A DNA stretch of 64,000 nt, taken from assembly GCF_000349725.1 (NCBI RefSeq), contig NZ_KB714697.1:53286-117285 (forward strand), given 5' to 3'. Shown here piece by piece: positions 8,935 to 19,100 of the stretch. The notes under the pieces are model-generated. The model was not told the DNA's origin. It did no database searches and worked only from the letters and a program-made list of their open reading frames with translations. Each line of letters starts with the position of its first letter. Positions within the stretch are counted from its first letter, which is position 1. The DNA comes from Ligilactobacillus pobuzihii E100301 = KCTC 13174. GTDB lineage: Bacteria > Bacillota > Bacilli > Lactobacillales > Lactobacillaceae. The translations under genes were made by a program, and so were the position numbers.

Positions 8935-9120
8935 TTAAACACGTTTAACCTTACCAGATTTTAATGCGCGAGCAGAAACCCAGACCTTCTTAGGTTTGCC
9001 ATCAACCATGATGCGAACTTTTTGCAAATTTGGCTTCCAGCTACGTTTTGTTTGGTTCAAAGCATGTGAACGCTTCTTGCCAAAAGTAGTTTTACGGCCA
9101 GTAATATGATCTTTTGCCAT
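8935..9120 (-). CDS. rpmB: 50S ribosomal protein L28
   Basis: L28 is a small basic protein of the large subunit. The 61 residues run from [14 protein letters not shown], through [20 protein letters not shown], to a basic C-terminus, matching the bacterial L28 core; the cysteine pairs found in zinc-binding versions are absent. It is transcribed against its neighbours, between thiN and asp23, the same isolated minus position it has in Bacillus. The ATG at 9120 follows AAGGAGG on the minus strand. It has its own promoter and terminator. Confidence 0.97.
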   Translation of the reverse strand: MAKDHITGRKTTFGKKRSHALNQTKRSWKPNLQKVRIMVDGKPKKVWVSARALKSGKVKRV

Positions 9121-9178
9121 TATTAATAATCCTCCTTATTCTCTTTTCAGCGAACATAGTCGCTTTACTCACTAAACT

Positions 9179-9207
9179 AAATTATCATAATAACCCGTTA
9201 ATTGCAA
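9179..9207 (-). promoter_or_regulatory. rpmB: Promoter of rpmB
   Basis: On the minus strand TTGCAA (9202-9207), 17 bases, then TAATTT (9179-9184) with an upstream TGA giving an extended -10. The leader also contains a 5-bp hairpin AGCGA/TCGCT at about 9149-9164. Together with the asp23 promoter this fills most of the 348-base gap between rpmB and asp23. Confidence 0.7.
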
Positions 9208-9303
9208 GATTTTTCTGTAAAGTAAAATACCTTGGCAGTTTAAAAATGGATCATTTAGGTCTGCAGTAAACAAATTTTAGTTAATGTTAGGCATTAAAAT
9301 ATT

Positions 9304-9333
9304 TTGCTAAAAAAAGATAAAGTTTGCTATGAT
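9304..9333 (+). promoter_or_regulatory. Promoter of asp23-fakA
   Basis: TTGCTA (9304-9309), 18 bases, then TATGAT (9328-9333) with the extended -10 TGC just before it. The roughly 130-base leader contains two mutually exclusive small pairings, TACCA/TGGTA (9354-9358 with 9368-9372) and CTTACC/GGTAAG (9352-9357 with 9384-9389), of unknown meaning. Confidence 0.65.
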
Positions 9334-9468
9334 AATAATATAAGAAGTATTCTTACCATAATTTTTTTGGTAGAGATCGTGAAGGTAAGCAGATGTTAGT
9401 TTGGTTTTAACAAAAGCATATGCTAGAATAATGAATGATTGTCTATTAATAGCAAGGAGGCTGTTTTC

Positions 9469-9831
9469 ATGGCTGTAAAAATTCAGAACCAGCTAGGCAA
9501 TATTGACATCAGCAATGATGTGATTGCAACGGTTGTTGGCGGTGCTGCAACGGAGATTTTTGGCATCGTAGGTATGGCAAGTAAAAATCAGATCCGTGAC
9601 AACTTAAATGAGATATTAAAAAGAGATAATTACTCTAAAGGAGTAGTGGTCCGTCAAGAAGATGACGGGATCGCGATCGATGTATATATTGTTGCAGGTT
9701 ATGGAACAAAAATTTCAGAAGTTTGTCGGAATGTTCAAGACAAAGTTAAATATAATTTACAATCAATGCTTGGGCTGAAGGCTAAATCGGTTAACGTCTT
9801 AGTTCAAGGCGTTAAAGTTATCGAAGACTAA
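9469..9831 (+). CDS. Asp23/Gls24 family envelope stress protein (YloU)
   Basis: Member of the Asp23 (DUF322) family, small proteins linked to cell-envelope homeostasis in Firmicutes. I choose the ATG at 9469, eight bases after AAGGAGG, giving 120 residues; an upstream in-frame start at 9439 lacks a ribosome site. The sequence NDVIATVVGGAATEIFGIVG and the later VDVYIVAGYGTKISEV are typical. It lies 24 bases before fakA, and this yloU-yloV order is conserved in Bacillus and lactobacilli. The exact molecular activity is not known from sequence. Confidence 0.92.
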   Translation: MAVKIQNQLGNIDISNDVIATVVGGAATEIFGIVGMASKNQIRDNLNEILKRDNYSKGVVVRQEDDGIAIDVYIVAGYGTKISEVCRNVQDKVKYNLQSMLGLKAKSVNVLVQGVKVIED

Positions 9832-9855
9832 GCGCAGCCAAGGAGGAAGTAAGAT

Positions 9856-11559
9856 TTGAAAGTTGTAACGATTACTGATAAAGAATTTCGGAAAATGATA
9901 GCGGCGGCTTCAAACCGTTTGAATAATAATGCCGAATTTATAAATTCTTTGAATGTTTTTCCAGTCCCTGACGGAGATACAGGGACAAATATGAGTTTGT
10001 CATTTGCAAGTGGTTTTAAGTATGTTAACGAATCGACTTCAAATGAAGTGGGTGAATTAGCATCGGCTCTTGCTAAAGGATTACTAATGGGAGCTAGAGG
10101 TAATTCTGGTGTGATTTTGTCGCAGGTCTTTCGTGGTTTTTCTAAAAGTATGGCTAAAAAAAAGACCTTATCAGCTCAAGACTTGGCTGATGCTATTTCT
10201 AATGGGGTAGAAACTGCATATAAGGCAGTTATGAAGCCAACTGAAGGAACTATTTTAACAGTCGCACGAAAAGCTGCAGAAGCTGCTCGGGAACGTGTAG
10301 AAAACTCAGATGATTGTGTCCAAATAATTTCGGATACGTATGAAGCTGCTAAAAAAGCACTAGCTCAAACTCCTGAGCAACTACCTGTTTTAAAAGAGGT
10401 CGGTGTAGTTGATTCTGGTGGTCAGGGATTAACATTTGTTTACGGGGCATTTTTTGATGCTTTAAGTGGCAATGAACCTGTCGAAGACGGTACGTATCAA
10501 CCTTCTGTGCAAGAAATGGATGAAATGGTCAATGCTGAGCACCATAAAAGTGTACAAAGCAAGTTGAATACGACTGATATCAAATATGGTTATTGTACAG
10601 AGATCATGGTTCGCTTAGGGGATGGGCGTTTAGTTGACTCTAAGTTTGACTATGATGAATTTCGTGAACATTTAGCTGAAATTGGAGATTCTTTATTAGT
10701 TATCGCTGACGACGAAGTAGTTAAAGTTCATGTGCATACTGAACATCCAGGGCAGGTTTTGGCTTATGGTCAAAAATTTGGTTCTTTAGTTAAGGTCAAG
10801 GTTGACAATATGCGTTTACAACATGAGACGATTTTGGAAAATGATGATCAGTCTCAAGTGGAAACACAAGCCGACGATGAAGAGGCTGCAACAGTCGAAA
10901 CTGGTAACTACGGTATAATTTCAATTAGCTCTGGTGATGGCCTGCAAAAAATGTTCAAGAGCTTAGGTGTTACGAAAATCTTGGATGGGGGCCAAACAAT
11001 GAATCCAAGTACCGAAGATATCGTTGAAGCTATTAAACAAACTAATAAAGAACAGGTTATTATCTTGCCAAATAATAAAAACATTTTTATGGCTGCACAA
11101 CAAGCTGCAAAAGTTAGTGATATTCCTGTCGGTGTTGTCAAAACAAGCTCAATCTCTCAAGGAATGACAGCAATGTTGTCGTTTGATGCAAGTTCAGACC
11201 TGAATGATAATGTTGAAATGATGACGGAAGATTTGGACACAGTCATTTCCGGTGAAGTAACTCAGTCAATTAGAGATACCTCTATCGATGGACAACAAAT
11301 CAAGAAGGGTGATTATATGGGTATTGTTGATGGCGATATCAACGTGATAGGCCAAAAACTGTACCAAACAACTGTCTCAACGGTTAAATCGATGCTTGAA
11401 GATGACAGCGAGATCGTAACGATCATTATTGGTGAAGATGGTGATTCGACTGATGCGCAGAAGGTCAAAGAGGCCATTTTAACAGAAAATGATGAGTTAG
11501 AAATTGAGATCCATGAAGGTGATCAACCTCTATATCCGTACTTGATCTCTGTTGAATAA
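9856..11559 (+). CDS. fakA: Fatty acid kinase, ATP-binding catalytic subunit FakA (YloV)
   Basis: FakA phosphorylates exogenous fatty acids held by a FakB protein, feeding acyl-phosphate to PlsX/PlsY phospholipid synthesis; plsX lies only 2.2 kb downstream. The N-terminal DhaL-like kinase domain shows NSLNVFPVPDGDTGTNM (DGDTGTN at 39-45, metal and nucleotide binding) and GARGNSGVILSQ. The central and C-terminal parts (about 220-567) match the usual long YloV architecture; total 567 residues. The start is TTG, following AAGGAGGAAGTAAGAT. No FakB is encoded in the window. Confidence 0.93.
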   Translation: MKVVTITDKEFRKMIAAASNRLNNNAEFINSLNVFPVPDGDTGTNMSLSFASGFKYVNESTSNEVGELASALAKGLLMGARGNSGVILSQVFRGFSKSMAKKKTLSAQDLADAISNGVETAYKAVMKPTEGTILTVARKAAEAARERVENSDDCVQIISDTYEAAKKALAQTPEQLPVLKEVGVVDSGGQGLTFVYGAFFDALSGNEPVEDGTYQPSVQEMDEMVNAEHHKSVQSKLNTTDIKYGYCTEIMVRLGDGRLVDSKFDYDEFREHLAEIGDSLLVIADDEVVKVHVHTEHPGQVLAYGQKFGSLVKVKVDNMRLQHETILENDDQSQVETQADDEEAATVETGNYGIISISSGDGLQKMFKSLGVTKILDGGQTMNPSTEDIVEAIKQTNKEQVIILPNNKNIFMAAQQAAKVSDIPVGVVKTSSISQGMTAMLSFDASSDLNDNVEMMTEDLDTVISGEVTQSIRDTSIDGQQIKKGDYMGIVDGDINVIGQKLYQTTVSTVKSMLEDDSEIVTIIIGEDGDSTDAQKVKEAILTENDELEIEIHEGDQPLYPYLISVE

Positions 11560-11562
11560 AGT

Positions 11563-11600
11563 AAGCTGATTGATCCTGGTCGGGGGTCAGTCAGCTTTTA
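11563..11600 (+). terminator. Intrinsic terminator after fakA
   Basis: AAGCTGATTGATCC pairs with GGGTCAGTCAGCTT across a short loop and is followed by TTTT. It separates asp23-fakA from recG. Confidence 0.85.
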
Positions 11601-11660
11601 GTAATTAATAAATTTAGAATTTAAATATTAGGTCATAGTGTAAATGGGAGAGTGAATAAA

Positions 11661-13706
11661 ATGGAGGAACGAAGTCTTTTAGACCCTGTGTCAGTTTTAA
11701 ATGGTGCTGGTCCCAAAAGGCTGACAGCCTTGAACAAGTTGGGCATTAACACTATTGAAGACTTATTAACCTTTTATCCCTTTCGATACGATGATCTAAG
11801 TACCAAAAATCTTGATGAGATCGCTGATCAAGAGAAGGCCACGATCAAAGGAACAGTGGCCTCTGAACCAGTTTTAGCTAGATTTGGTCGAAAAAAAAGC
11901 CGGTTAAATTTTCGCTTTTTAGTAGGTCAAGATGTTTTAATGGTTACTTTCTTTAATCAACCTTACTTAGCCTCCAAAATAGAAACTGGTAAAGAAATTG
12001 GCGTCTATGGTAAGTACGATGTTAAAAGACAAAAAATGACGGGGATGAAACTGTTCAGTTCTAAAGCTAATGATGACTTTGTAGGAGTCTACCGTTCCTC
12101 TAAAGATATTCGTCCCAATACTATCAAACAATTTGTTAGTCAGGCTTATGAACAGTATTCTAGTTTGATAGAGGACGTTGTACCACGATCTTTACGAAAA
12201 AAATATCGGTTATTGGACCGCAAGCAGCTGATTCATGACATGCACTTTCCTATCAGTAGATCAGCTGCTGACCTTGCCAGAAGATCGGCGATTTTCGAAG
12301 AGTTCTTTCGCTATCAGGCTGGTTTACAATTTATGAAAGTTAGAGATCAGCATTCTAACGGACAGATAATTTCATATGACAATACGTTGTTAAAAAAGTT
12401 TATTGCTCAACTTCCATTTGAACTAACTAACGCACAAAAAAAAGTTGTAAATGAGATATGCGATGATATGCATCATCCGGTGCACATGAATCGTTTGTTA
12501 CAAGGAGATGTTGGTTCGGGAAAAACGGTGGTTGCGGCTTTAGCGATGTATGCGGCAGTAACTGCAGGCTTTCAGTGTGCTTTGATGGCACCGACTGAAA
12601 TTCTAGCAGAACAACATGCTGAAAAATTAGCCGAATTGTTTGATCCTTTAAATGTGAATGTTGCTTTATTGACACATTCTTCTATCGGCAAATTAGCCCA
12701 AAAAAGAGAATTAATGACGCACTTAGCGGACGGTGATATTCAAATTGTTGTCGGTACGCAGGCATTGATCCAACCTGATGTGATATTTCATAACTTGGGT
12801 TTAGTTGTAATCGACGAGCAACATCGTTTTGGCGTTGAGCAGCGCAAACTTTTGCGAATGAAAGGTACGAAACCTGATGTTTTAGCGATGACAGCTACAC
12901 CGATCCCGCGTACATTAGCTATTACTAGCTATGGTGAGATGGATGTATCAGTGATTGATGAGTTACCTAAAAATCGAAAACCGGTAAGAACACAGTGGTT
13001 TTCTAAAAAACAGACCTCTGAGGCGATCAACTTTTTAAGCCAGCAGATAGCAAGTGGGGCGCAGGCTTTTATTGTATCGCCACTGATCGATGAATCTGAA
13101 ATGATGGAGCTGCAAAATGCGCAAGAAGTTTATCAAAAAATGAGTGAGCTTTTTAAGAACAAGTATAAAGTAGGGTTATTACATGGTCAGTTAAAAACGC
13201 AGGAAAAAGATCAAGTTATGCAAGATTTTAAGAATAAAGAATATTCTATTTTGGTAGCGACGACAGTCGTTGAAGTTGGCATAGATATTCCGAATGCGAC
13301 GGTGATGATGATTTTAGACGCCGATCGATTTGGCTTAGCACAGTTACATCAGTTACGCGGTAGAGTTGGCCGGGGTAACCGTCAGTCATATTGCTTGTTA
13401 GTAGCCGATCCGAAAAATGATTATGGTAAGGCTCGGATGGATACAATGGTTCAAACTAATGATGGTTTTTTGATCGCGCAAAGGGATCTGGAACTACGTG
13501 GTCCGGGTGAAGTTTTAGGGTCAAAACAAGCAGGAATGCCGGAATTTCAAGTCGGTGACCCAGTTGAAAACTTAAATATTTTACAGATCGCTCAACAAGA
13601 AGCATACGCTATTATAAGTGATGATGATTTTGAAAGAAAAAAAGAAAATACGGGTTTAATAAATTATTTGCGTAGGACTATTTTAAAGAAACCAGCTTTA
13701 GATTAA
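11661..13706 (+). CDS. recG: ATP-dependent DNA helicase RecG
   Basis: RecG is a branch-migrating helicase that reverses stalled forks and processes recombination intermediates. The wedge/OB domain is in the first 200 residues; the helicase core has QGDVGSGKT near 283, APTEILAEQH, DEQHRFG near 385, MTATPIPRT, and the C-terminal LHQLRGRVGRG and QRDLELRGPGE. With the ATG at 11661 (eight bases after GGGAGAG) the protein is 681 residues, matching Bacillus RecG; a GTG at 11652 overlaps the ribosome site. Confidence 0.97.
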   Translation: MEERSLLDPVSVLNGAGPKRLTALNKLGINTIEDLLTFYPFRYDDLSTKNLDEIADQEKATIKGTVASEPVLARFGRKKSRLNFRFLVGQDVLMVTFFNQPYLASKIETGKEIGVYGKYDVKRQKMTGMKLFSSKANDDFVGVYRSSKDIRPNTIKQFVSQAYEQYSSLIEDVVPRSLRKKYRLLDRKQLIHDMHFPISRSAADLARRSAIFEEFFRYQAGLQFMKVRDQHSNGQIISYDNTLLKKFIAQLPFELTNAQKKVVNEICDDMHHPVHMNRLLQGDVGSGKTVVAALAMYAAVTAGFQCALMAPTEILAEQHAEKLAELFDPLNVNVALLTHSSIGKLAQKRELMTHLADGDIQIVVGTQALIQPDVIFHNLGLVVIDEQHRFGVEQRKLLRMKGTKPDVLAMTATPIPRTLAITSYGEMDVSVIDELPKNRKPVRTQWFSKKQTSEAINFLSQQIASGAQAFIVSPLIDESEMMELQNAQEVYQKMSELFKNKYKVGLLHGQLKTQEKDQVMQDFKNKEYSILVATTVVEVGIDIPNATVMMILDADRFGLAQLHQLRGRVGRGNRQSYCLLVADPKNDYGKARMDTMVQTNDGFLIAQRDLELRGPGEVLGSKQAGMPEFQVGDPVENLNILQIAQQEAYAIISDDDFERKKENTGLINYLRRTILKKPALD

Positions 13707-13786
13707 AATATGGAAAGTATCACAATGGAATATTTGTTATTATTAATTAACCATTTGTTGTTGGGGTAATTGAAAGGATGAGAAAT

Positions 13787-14821
13787 TTGAAAATAGCCAT
13801 AGATGCGATGGGTGGAGACAATGCACCACAAACTATTGTTGAAGGTGTAGAAATAGCCCGTGATGAATTTTTAGATGTTGAATTTGTTTTGTATGGGGAT
13901 CGAGCTCAAATCGATCCGTTGATCCATAACACTGACAGGATCTCGATCGTTCAAGCAGACGAACAAATTGATATGAATGATGAGCCTGTTCGTGCTATTC
14001 GCCGAAAAAAGAATTCCTCAATGGTTATGGCGGCGACTGCTGTTAAAAATGGTGAAGCAGACGCATTATTTTCGTGTGGGAATACCGGTGCCTTATTAGC
14101 TGCTGGTTTATTATTGGTTGGTCGCATCAAAGGTATTACGCGTCCTGGTTTGGTTTCAACTTTGCCAGTTGTTAGTTCAGATGATCAGTCTTTTAATTTG
14201 CTTGATAGCGGGGCAAATGCTGATAGTAAGGCAGAACAACTATATCAATATGCACTTTTAGGTAAATACTATGCTACAAGTGTACGCGGGATCAAAGAAC
14301 CACGGATCGGTTTATTAAATAATGGAACTGAACCACATAAAGGTAGTAAGTTAACGCTCGAAGCACATGACCTGATAGCTGCTGATGAATCTATTAATTT
14401 TGTTGGTAATGTTGAGTCACGTGACTTGCTTGAAGGTGTATGTGATGTTGTGATCGCTGATGGATTTACTGGTAATGCTGTATTGAAAGCAATAGAAGGT
14501 ACTGCTTCTTCTGTAATGCATTTGCTTAAAAATACGATCATGAATTCGGGCGTTTCGGGTAAACTAGGTGCCCTATTATTAAAATCAAGTTTAGGTGAGA
14601 TCAAAGGTAAAATGGATCAATCACAGTACGGCGGTGCGGTTTTGTTGGGTGTAAAAGCGCCAGTTGTTAAGGCTCATGGTGCCAGTGATGCTAAAACTGT
14701 TTATTATACGATCAAACAAATCAAGAGCATGATCGATGGACAAATGTTACCTAATTTTACAGAATATTTTTCGGCACAACAACAAAAAGAAGATCAGGCA
14801 GCTGTAGTAGACAAGAAATGA
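13787..14821 (+). CDS. plsX: Phosphate acyltransferase PlsX
   Basis: PlsX makes acyl-phosphate from acyl-ACP, the donor for PlsY at the first step of phospholipid synthesis. The protein opens [19 protein letters not shown] and contains [26 protein letters not shown] and [12 protein letters not shown], all family hallmarks. I prefer TTG 13787 (344 residues), because it gives the family's usual N-terminus and lies after AAAGGATG; the ATG at 13778 has the purine run directly touching it. An acyl carrier protein gene follows, its natural partner. Confidence 0.96.
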   Translation: MKIAIDAMGGDNAPQTIVEGVEIARDEFLDVEFVLYGDRAQIDPLIHNTDRISIVQADEQIDMNDEPVRAIRRKKNSSMVMAATAVKNGEADALFSCGNTGALLAAGLLLVGRIKGITRPGLVSTLPVVSSDDQSFNLLDSGANADSKAEQLYQYALLGKYYATSVRGIKEPRIGLLNNGTEPHKGSKLTLEAHDLIAADESINFVGNVESRDLLEGVCDVVIADGFTGNAVLKAIEGTASSVMHLLKNTIMNSGVSGKLGALLLKSSLGEIKGKMDQSQYGGAVLLGVKAPVVKAHGASDAKTVYYTIKQIKSMIDGQMLPNFTEYFSAQQQKEDQAAVVDKK

Positions 14822-14930
14822 ACTTGATACGGCAAATAATGTAAATCGTGATAGATATCTTTGAGATACTGGACAATTTATCGTGAAAAAGATAAAATTA
14901 TAGTACTGACTTATGAGTGAGGTAAATAAA

Positions 14931-15176
14931 ATGACAGAAAAAGAAGTTTTTGCTAAAATTGCAACTATTATTGAGGATCGTTTCAATTATTCAGCCGACA
15001 AGGTTACTAATGAATTAAGCTTTCAGGATGATTTGGACGCTGACTCGATCGATATTGTTGAATTTGTCTTAGAATTAGAAGACACTTTTGGTGCGGAGAT
15101 CTCAGATGATGATGCTGAAAAGTTAACCACCGTCGGTCAAGCAGTTTCGTATATTACTGCCCACCAAAAGAACTAA
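14931..15176 (+). CDS. acpP: Acyl carrier protein
   Basis: Small acidic carrier of acyl chains in fatty acid synthesis. The phosphopantetheine site is [11 protein letters not shown], with the modified serine in DSID. With the ATG at 14931, eight bases after GTGAGG, it is 81 residues; an ATG at 14913 would add six residues and lacks a good ribosome site. It follows plsX, as in many Firmicutes (fabD and fabG are not in between here). A strong terminator follows 20 bases later. Confidence 0.95.
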   Translation: MTEKEVFAKIATIIEDRFNYSADKVTNELSFQDDLDADSIDIVEFVLELEDTFGAEISDDDAEKLTTVGQAVSYITAHQKN

Positions 15177-15196
15177 GATGGATAATTATTTTGATG

Positions 15197-15224
15197 AACT
15201 GGCCGACTGTGCCAGTTTTTTTTA
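15197..15224 (+). terminator. Intrinsic terminator after acpP
   Basis: Perfect 7-bp stem AACTGGC/GCCAGTT around the loop CGACTGT, followed by a run of seven T. Confidence 0.92.
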
Positions 15225-15239
15225 TAGAAAATAGAAAAC

Positions 15240-15327
15240 AGTCCGAAATTGGCTATTATGGATCCATATCGGACTTAGGAGAAATATGGCAAATAAGTGG
15301 ATGTTTCTCCTAAATCAGATAAGTCCG
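15240..15327. promoter_or_regulatory. Nested inverted repeats in the rnc leader
   Basis: Several pairings overlap: AGTCCGA (15240-15246) with TCGGACT (15269-15275); TTAGGAGAAA (15275-15284) with TTTCTCCTAA (15304-15313), a perfect 10-bp stem; and CGGACT (15270-15275) with AGTCCG (15322-15327), which extends the second stem across an 8-base bulge. The first and third compete for the same CGGACT segment. No T-run follows. It lies 58 bases before the RNase III start, in a position where RNase III could cut its own mRNA; that is inference. Confidence 0.65.
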
Positions 15328-15385
15328 GTCGATATTTAATTGAACTGTTAGTTAGATACATGAATGAAGAAGAGGAGTAATTGTA

Positions 15386-16090
15386 GTGATCATAGGATTA
15401 GCACAACATTTAAAAACAGATTATGGGATCGATTTTAAAAATGAAAGTCTATTGGACGAAGCATTTACACATGCTTCGTACGTCAATGAACATCCAAAGG
15501 AAAATTTGAAGTTTTATGAGCGAATTGAATTTTTGGGTGATGCTGTTATGCAATTATGCGTTTCGGAGTACCTATTCAAACGTTACGATAAAATGCCCGA
15601 AGGAAAGCTTTCACGTTTGCGTGCTGCGATGGTCTGTGAAGATAGTTTTAGTAAATTTGCTAAAGAGTGTCATTTTGATGAATATATTCGTTTAGGTAAA
15701 GGTGAAGAAAAAGCAGATGCAAGGAAACGTTCATCGCTTTTGTGTGATATTTTCGAAGCTTTTATCGGGGCATTGTATTTGGACCAAGGCAAGCAAGCCG
15801 TAGTAGACTTCATTTCCAAAATTGTTTTCCCTAAACTTGATATGGGTTGGTTTGATCATTTTTTTGATCATAAAACAGAATTGCAGGAATATTTACAAAA
15901 AGATGGAGAATGTGTGATCGAATACAAGTTATTGGATCAAGAAGGCCCAGATAATGAACGAAAGTATCGTATGGCCGTTTATGCCAATGGTAAAAAATTA
16001 GGTGAAGGTATAGGTTATTCTAAGAAGGCTGGCGAACAAGCTGCTGCCGCACAGGCATTGAAAAAGTTTGGTAAAACAGCTACAAAATAA
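15386..16090 (+). CDS. rnc: Ribonuclease III
   Basis: Double-strand-specific endoribonuclease for rRNA maturation and mRNA processing. The nuclease domain has the signature FYERIEFLGDAVMQ with E45, E48 and D52, and the second metal pair D121 and E124 in CDIFEAFIGAL, so the active site is complete. A dsRNA-binding domain follows from about residue 160, ending KAGEQAAAAQALKKF. Length is 234 residues. The start is GTG after GAGGAG. Smc follows 18 bases later and ftsY after that, the standard Firmicute cluster. Confidence 0.97.
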   Translation: MIIGLAQHLKTDYGIDFKNESLLDEAFTHASYVNEHPKENLKFYERIEFLGDAVMQLCVSEYLFKRYDKMPEGKLSRLRAAMVCEDSFSKFAKECHFDEYIRLGKGEEKADARKRSSLLCDIFEAFIGALYLDQGKQAVVDFISKIVFPKLDMGWFDHFFDHKTELQEYLQKDGECVIEYKLLDQEGPDNERKYRMAVYANGKKLGEGIGYSKKAGEQAAAAQALKKFGKTATK

Positions 16091-16108
16091 TGTAAGGAGG
16101 AGTTTTTA

Positions 16109-19100
16109 TTGAAACTAAAGGCGTTAACGCTGAATGGCTTCAAATCCTTCGCAGACAAAACTAGGATAGAGTTTACCGCTGGTTTGACAGGCATAGTAGG
16201 TCCAAATGGTAGTGGAAAAAGCAATATTATCGATGCGTTACGCTGGGTCTTAGGAGAACAGTCCGCTAAAAGTTTACGGGGCGATAAAATGGCCGATATT
16301 ATTTTTGGCGGTTCTGAGTCAAGGACTGCGCTGAATCGTGCAGAAGTTAGTATCGAGTTTGACAATGCTGACCAAACTTTACAAGGTTTACCAGAGTCGG
16401 TCGTTATTTGTCGGCGCTTATACCGAAGTGGCGAAAGCGAGTTTTTGATCAATAACAAAAATGTTCGCTTGCGTGATATTAATGAACTTTTTATGGATAC
16501 TGGAGTTTCGAGAAATTCATTTTCTATTATTTCACAGGGCAAAGTTGAATCTATTTTTAACAGTAAACCTGAAGAACGCAGGTATTTGATCGAAGAAGCA
16601 GCTGGGATATCTAAATATAAAAAAGAAAAAATTAAGGCACACGCTGAACTGATGGAGACTACTGATCATTTAGATCGAGTAGCAGATATTATCGTTGAAT
16701 TGGATAAACAAAGGGAACCGCTGGAAAGGCAAGCTAGTTTAGCGAAAGACTATTTAGAACAAAAAAAACAGTATGATCATTATAAATTGAGCGATTTGGT
16801 TTTAAACATTGAAGAACTTAAAAAGCAAGCCGATACTGCCAATAGCGAGTTACAAAAAGCTGAGCAATTATTTAATAAGTACAGTACACAAAATTATCAG
16901 CAAAAACGGGTGACAGATGAGCTTACAAGTAAAAATGAGCTGATCGAAGAAAAAACAAGTGACGTTTCTAAAGAGTTATTAGAACTAACGCGCCAAGAAG
17001 AGAGGATAACTGGTAAACAAGAAATGTCGCAACAGGAGCGTTTCTTTCAACAGGAAAGATCAGCTGACTTGCAAGATCAATTAGCACAAAATAAAAGCGA
17101 TCTACAAGATAGTAAGCAACGAGCTTTGGATCTGCAAAAACAAGTCGATAGTAAAAAAGCTAATTTAAGTGACTTAAAACAAAAATTAAATGATTTGAAT
17201 AATCAGCAACATATAGACCCAAGCCAATTAGCTGATGAAATTGAGAAAATTAGACAGAAAATTTTGACTCAGGTTCAGCTACAATCGTCACTTGAAAGCA
17301 AAGTTGAATATTTAAAGCAAAATAAAGATACTGATCTTGCAAAAAATAAAGAGCAAGATGGTAAATTACAAAAGAAAAAAGAAAAATTAGAACAGTCCCT
17401 TACTACACAAAAAGCTCTAGCCGACAAATTAGCTATCAGTGAGCAGAAATTAACAGAAGCGAAAAAAAGAGTAAATAGTGCCCAAAATGAAGTAGATCAA
17501 AGCGAACAAGACTATCAGCAAAAAAAAGAACAATGGTATTCAGCAAGTGACATTATGCATAAAGCACAAGCCCAATTAGAAACATTAAATCGCGTAGCAG
17601 AGAGCTACGGGGGCTATTATCAGGGAGCTAAAAATGTTTTACGAGGAAAAAAACAACTTCCGGGAATTGTTGGTTCTGTGGCTGAATTATTAGAATTATC
17701 TCCGCGGTATAGTCAAGCGGTTCAAACCGTTTTGGGTGGACAGTTACAAAATATTGTTACGGTTGATGAACAGGCTGGAAAACAGGGAATACAGTATTTA
17801 AATAAAAATCGTTTGGGTAAAGCAACCTTTTTACCGCGTAATAAAGTCAGAGCACGGAAATTATCAGCTACTTTAGTCGATAAGCTTGATAATATAAACG
17901 GCGTATTAGGTGTTGCTAGTGATCTAGTAAAAATGGACCCTGAAAATCAAGCAGTTTTGGATTACCTTTTAGGAACAACTGTGATAGTTTCGGATTTGGA
18001 TGTGGCATTAAATGCTGCAGAAACTTTGAATCATTCTGCAAGGGTCGTAACTTTAAAAGGCGAAATAATTAATGCTGGTGGTTCGATGTCCGGTGGAACG
18101 AATAAACAAAAACATTTGGGTCTTTTAGAGCAAAAGCAACAACATTTACACTTAAAAGCAGATATTCAAACGATGAAAGATAAACTGGCAGAATTAGAGG
18201 TCGCAGGTAAAAAAGTAGCTGATCAACAACGAGAAGCAAAGCAAAATTTAAAAAAAGCCAATGAATTATTGCAAGGTGTGCAAAAAGAACGGGAAAAAGT
18301 GGCTAAGGAACACGCTGAGGCTTTATTTGTTGTGAAACACCGCCAGGCTGATCATGATAGTATTTCTAGTGCTTATGCACAGCAAAATGAGCGCAAACAG
18401 CAATTAGAGCAACAATTAGTTTCAACGCAACAACGGTTAAAAAAAGCTCAACAAGATATTGCGATTTACCAAGCAGCCCTTGAAAAAAAGCAAACAGCTA
18501 CTACTGAAGCTTCAGTTTCACAAAAACAGTATCATGTACAAAAAACGAAACTTGATCAAGAAATTGCGCTAGAAAAAGAACGGGTCGATGCATTACAAGT
18601 TCAATTAAAAGAAGTGGATAATCAGTGTCAACATTTGCAAGTCTTGATTGAAAAACAATCAAATATGATTAAAGATTTAACGAAGAAAGATCAATTTCAT
18701 AATAGCAGTGAAAAAGATTTAAAGGGTAAGCTGTCCGAGGTCAAACAAAGGATCAAAAAGGCCAGTGCATTACAAGAACAGTTGGCTCAAAATAAAATGG
18801 AACTGAAAGAAAAATTGAATCAGGAGACTGACAAACTCCAAAGAGTAAATGAGTTACAAGAAGCAGCACGAGATGAAAAGCAACAAAAACAGATTATTTT
18901 AAGCCGAGTTAATGCCATTTTAGATCGTAATTTGAGTGATTTATCAACACAATATGGTATGAGTTATGAATATGCCAGTCAGCAGGAAATAAATCGCGAG
19001 CCGAAACAGGTTAAGCATCAACTAAAATTGCTTAAAATGGGCTTAGATGATCTGGGCGAAGTTAACCTGGGTTCGATCAAGGAATTTGAACGGATCAGTG

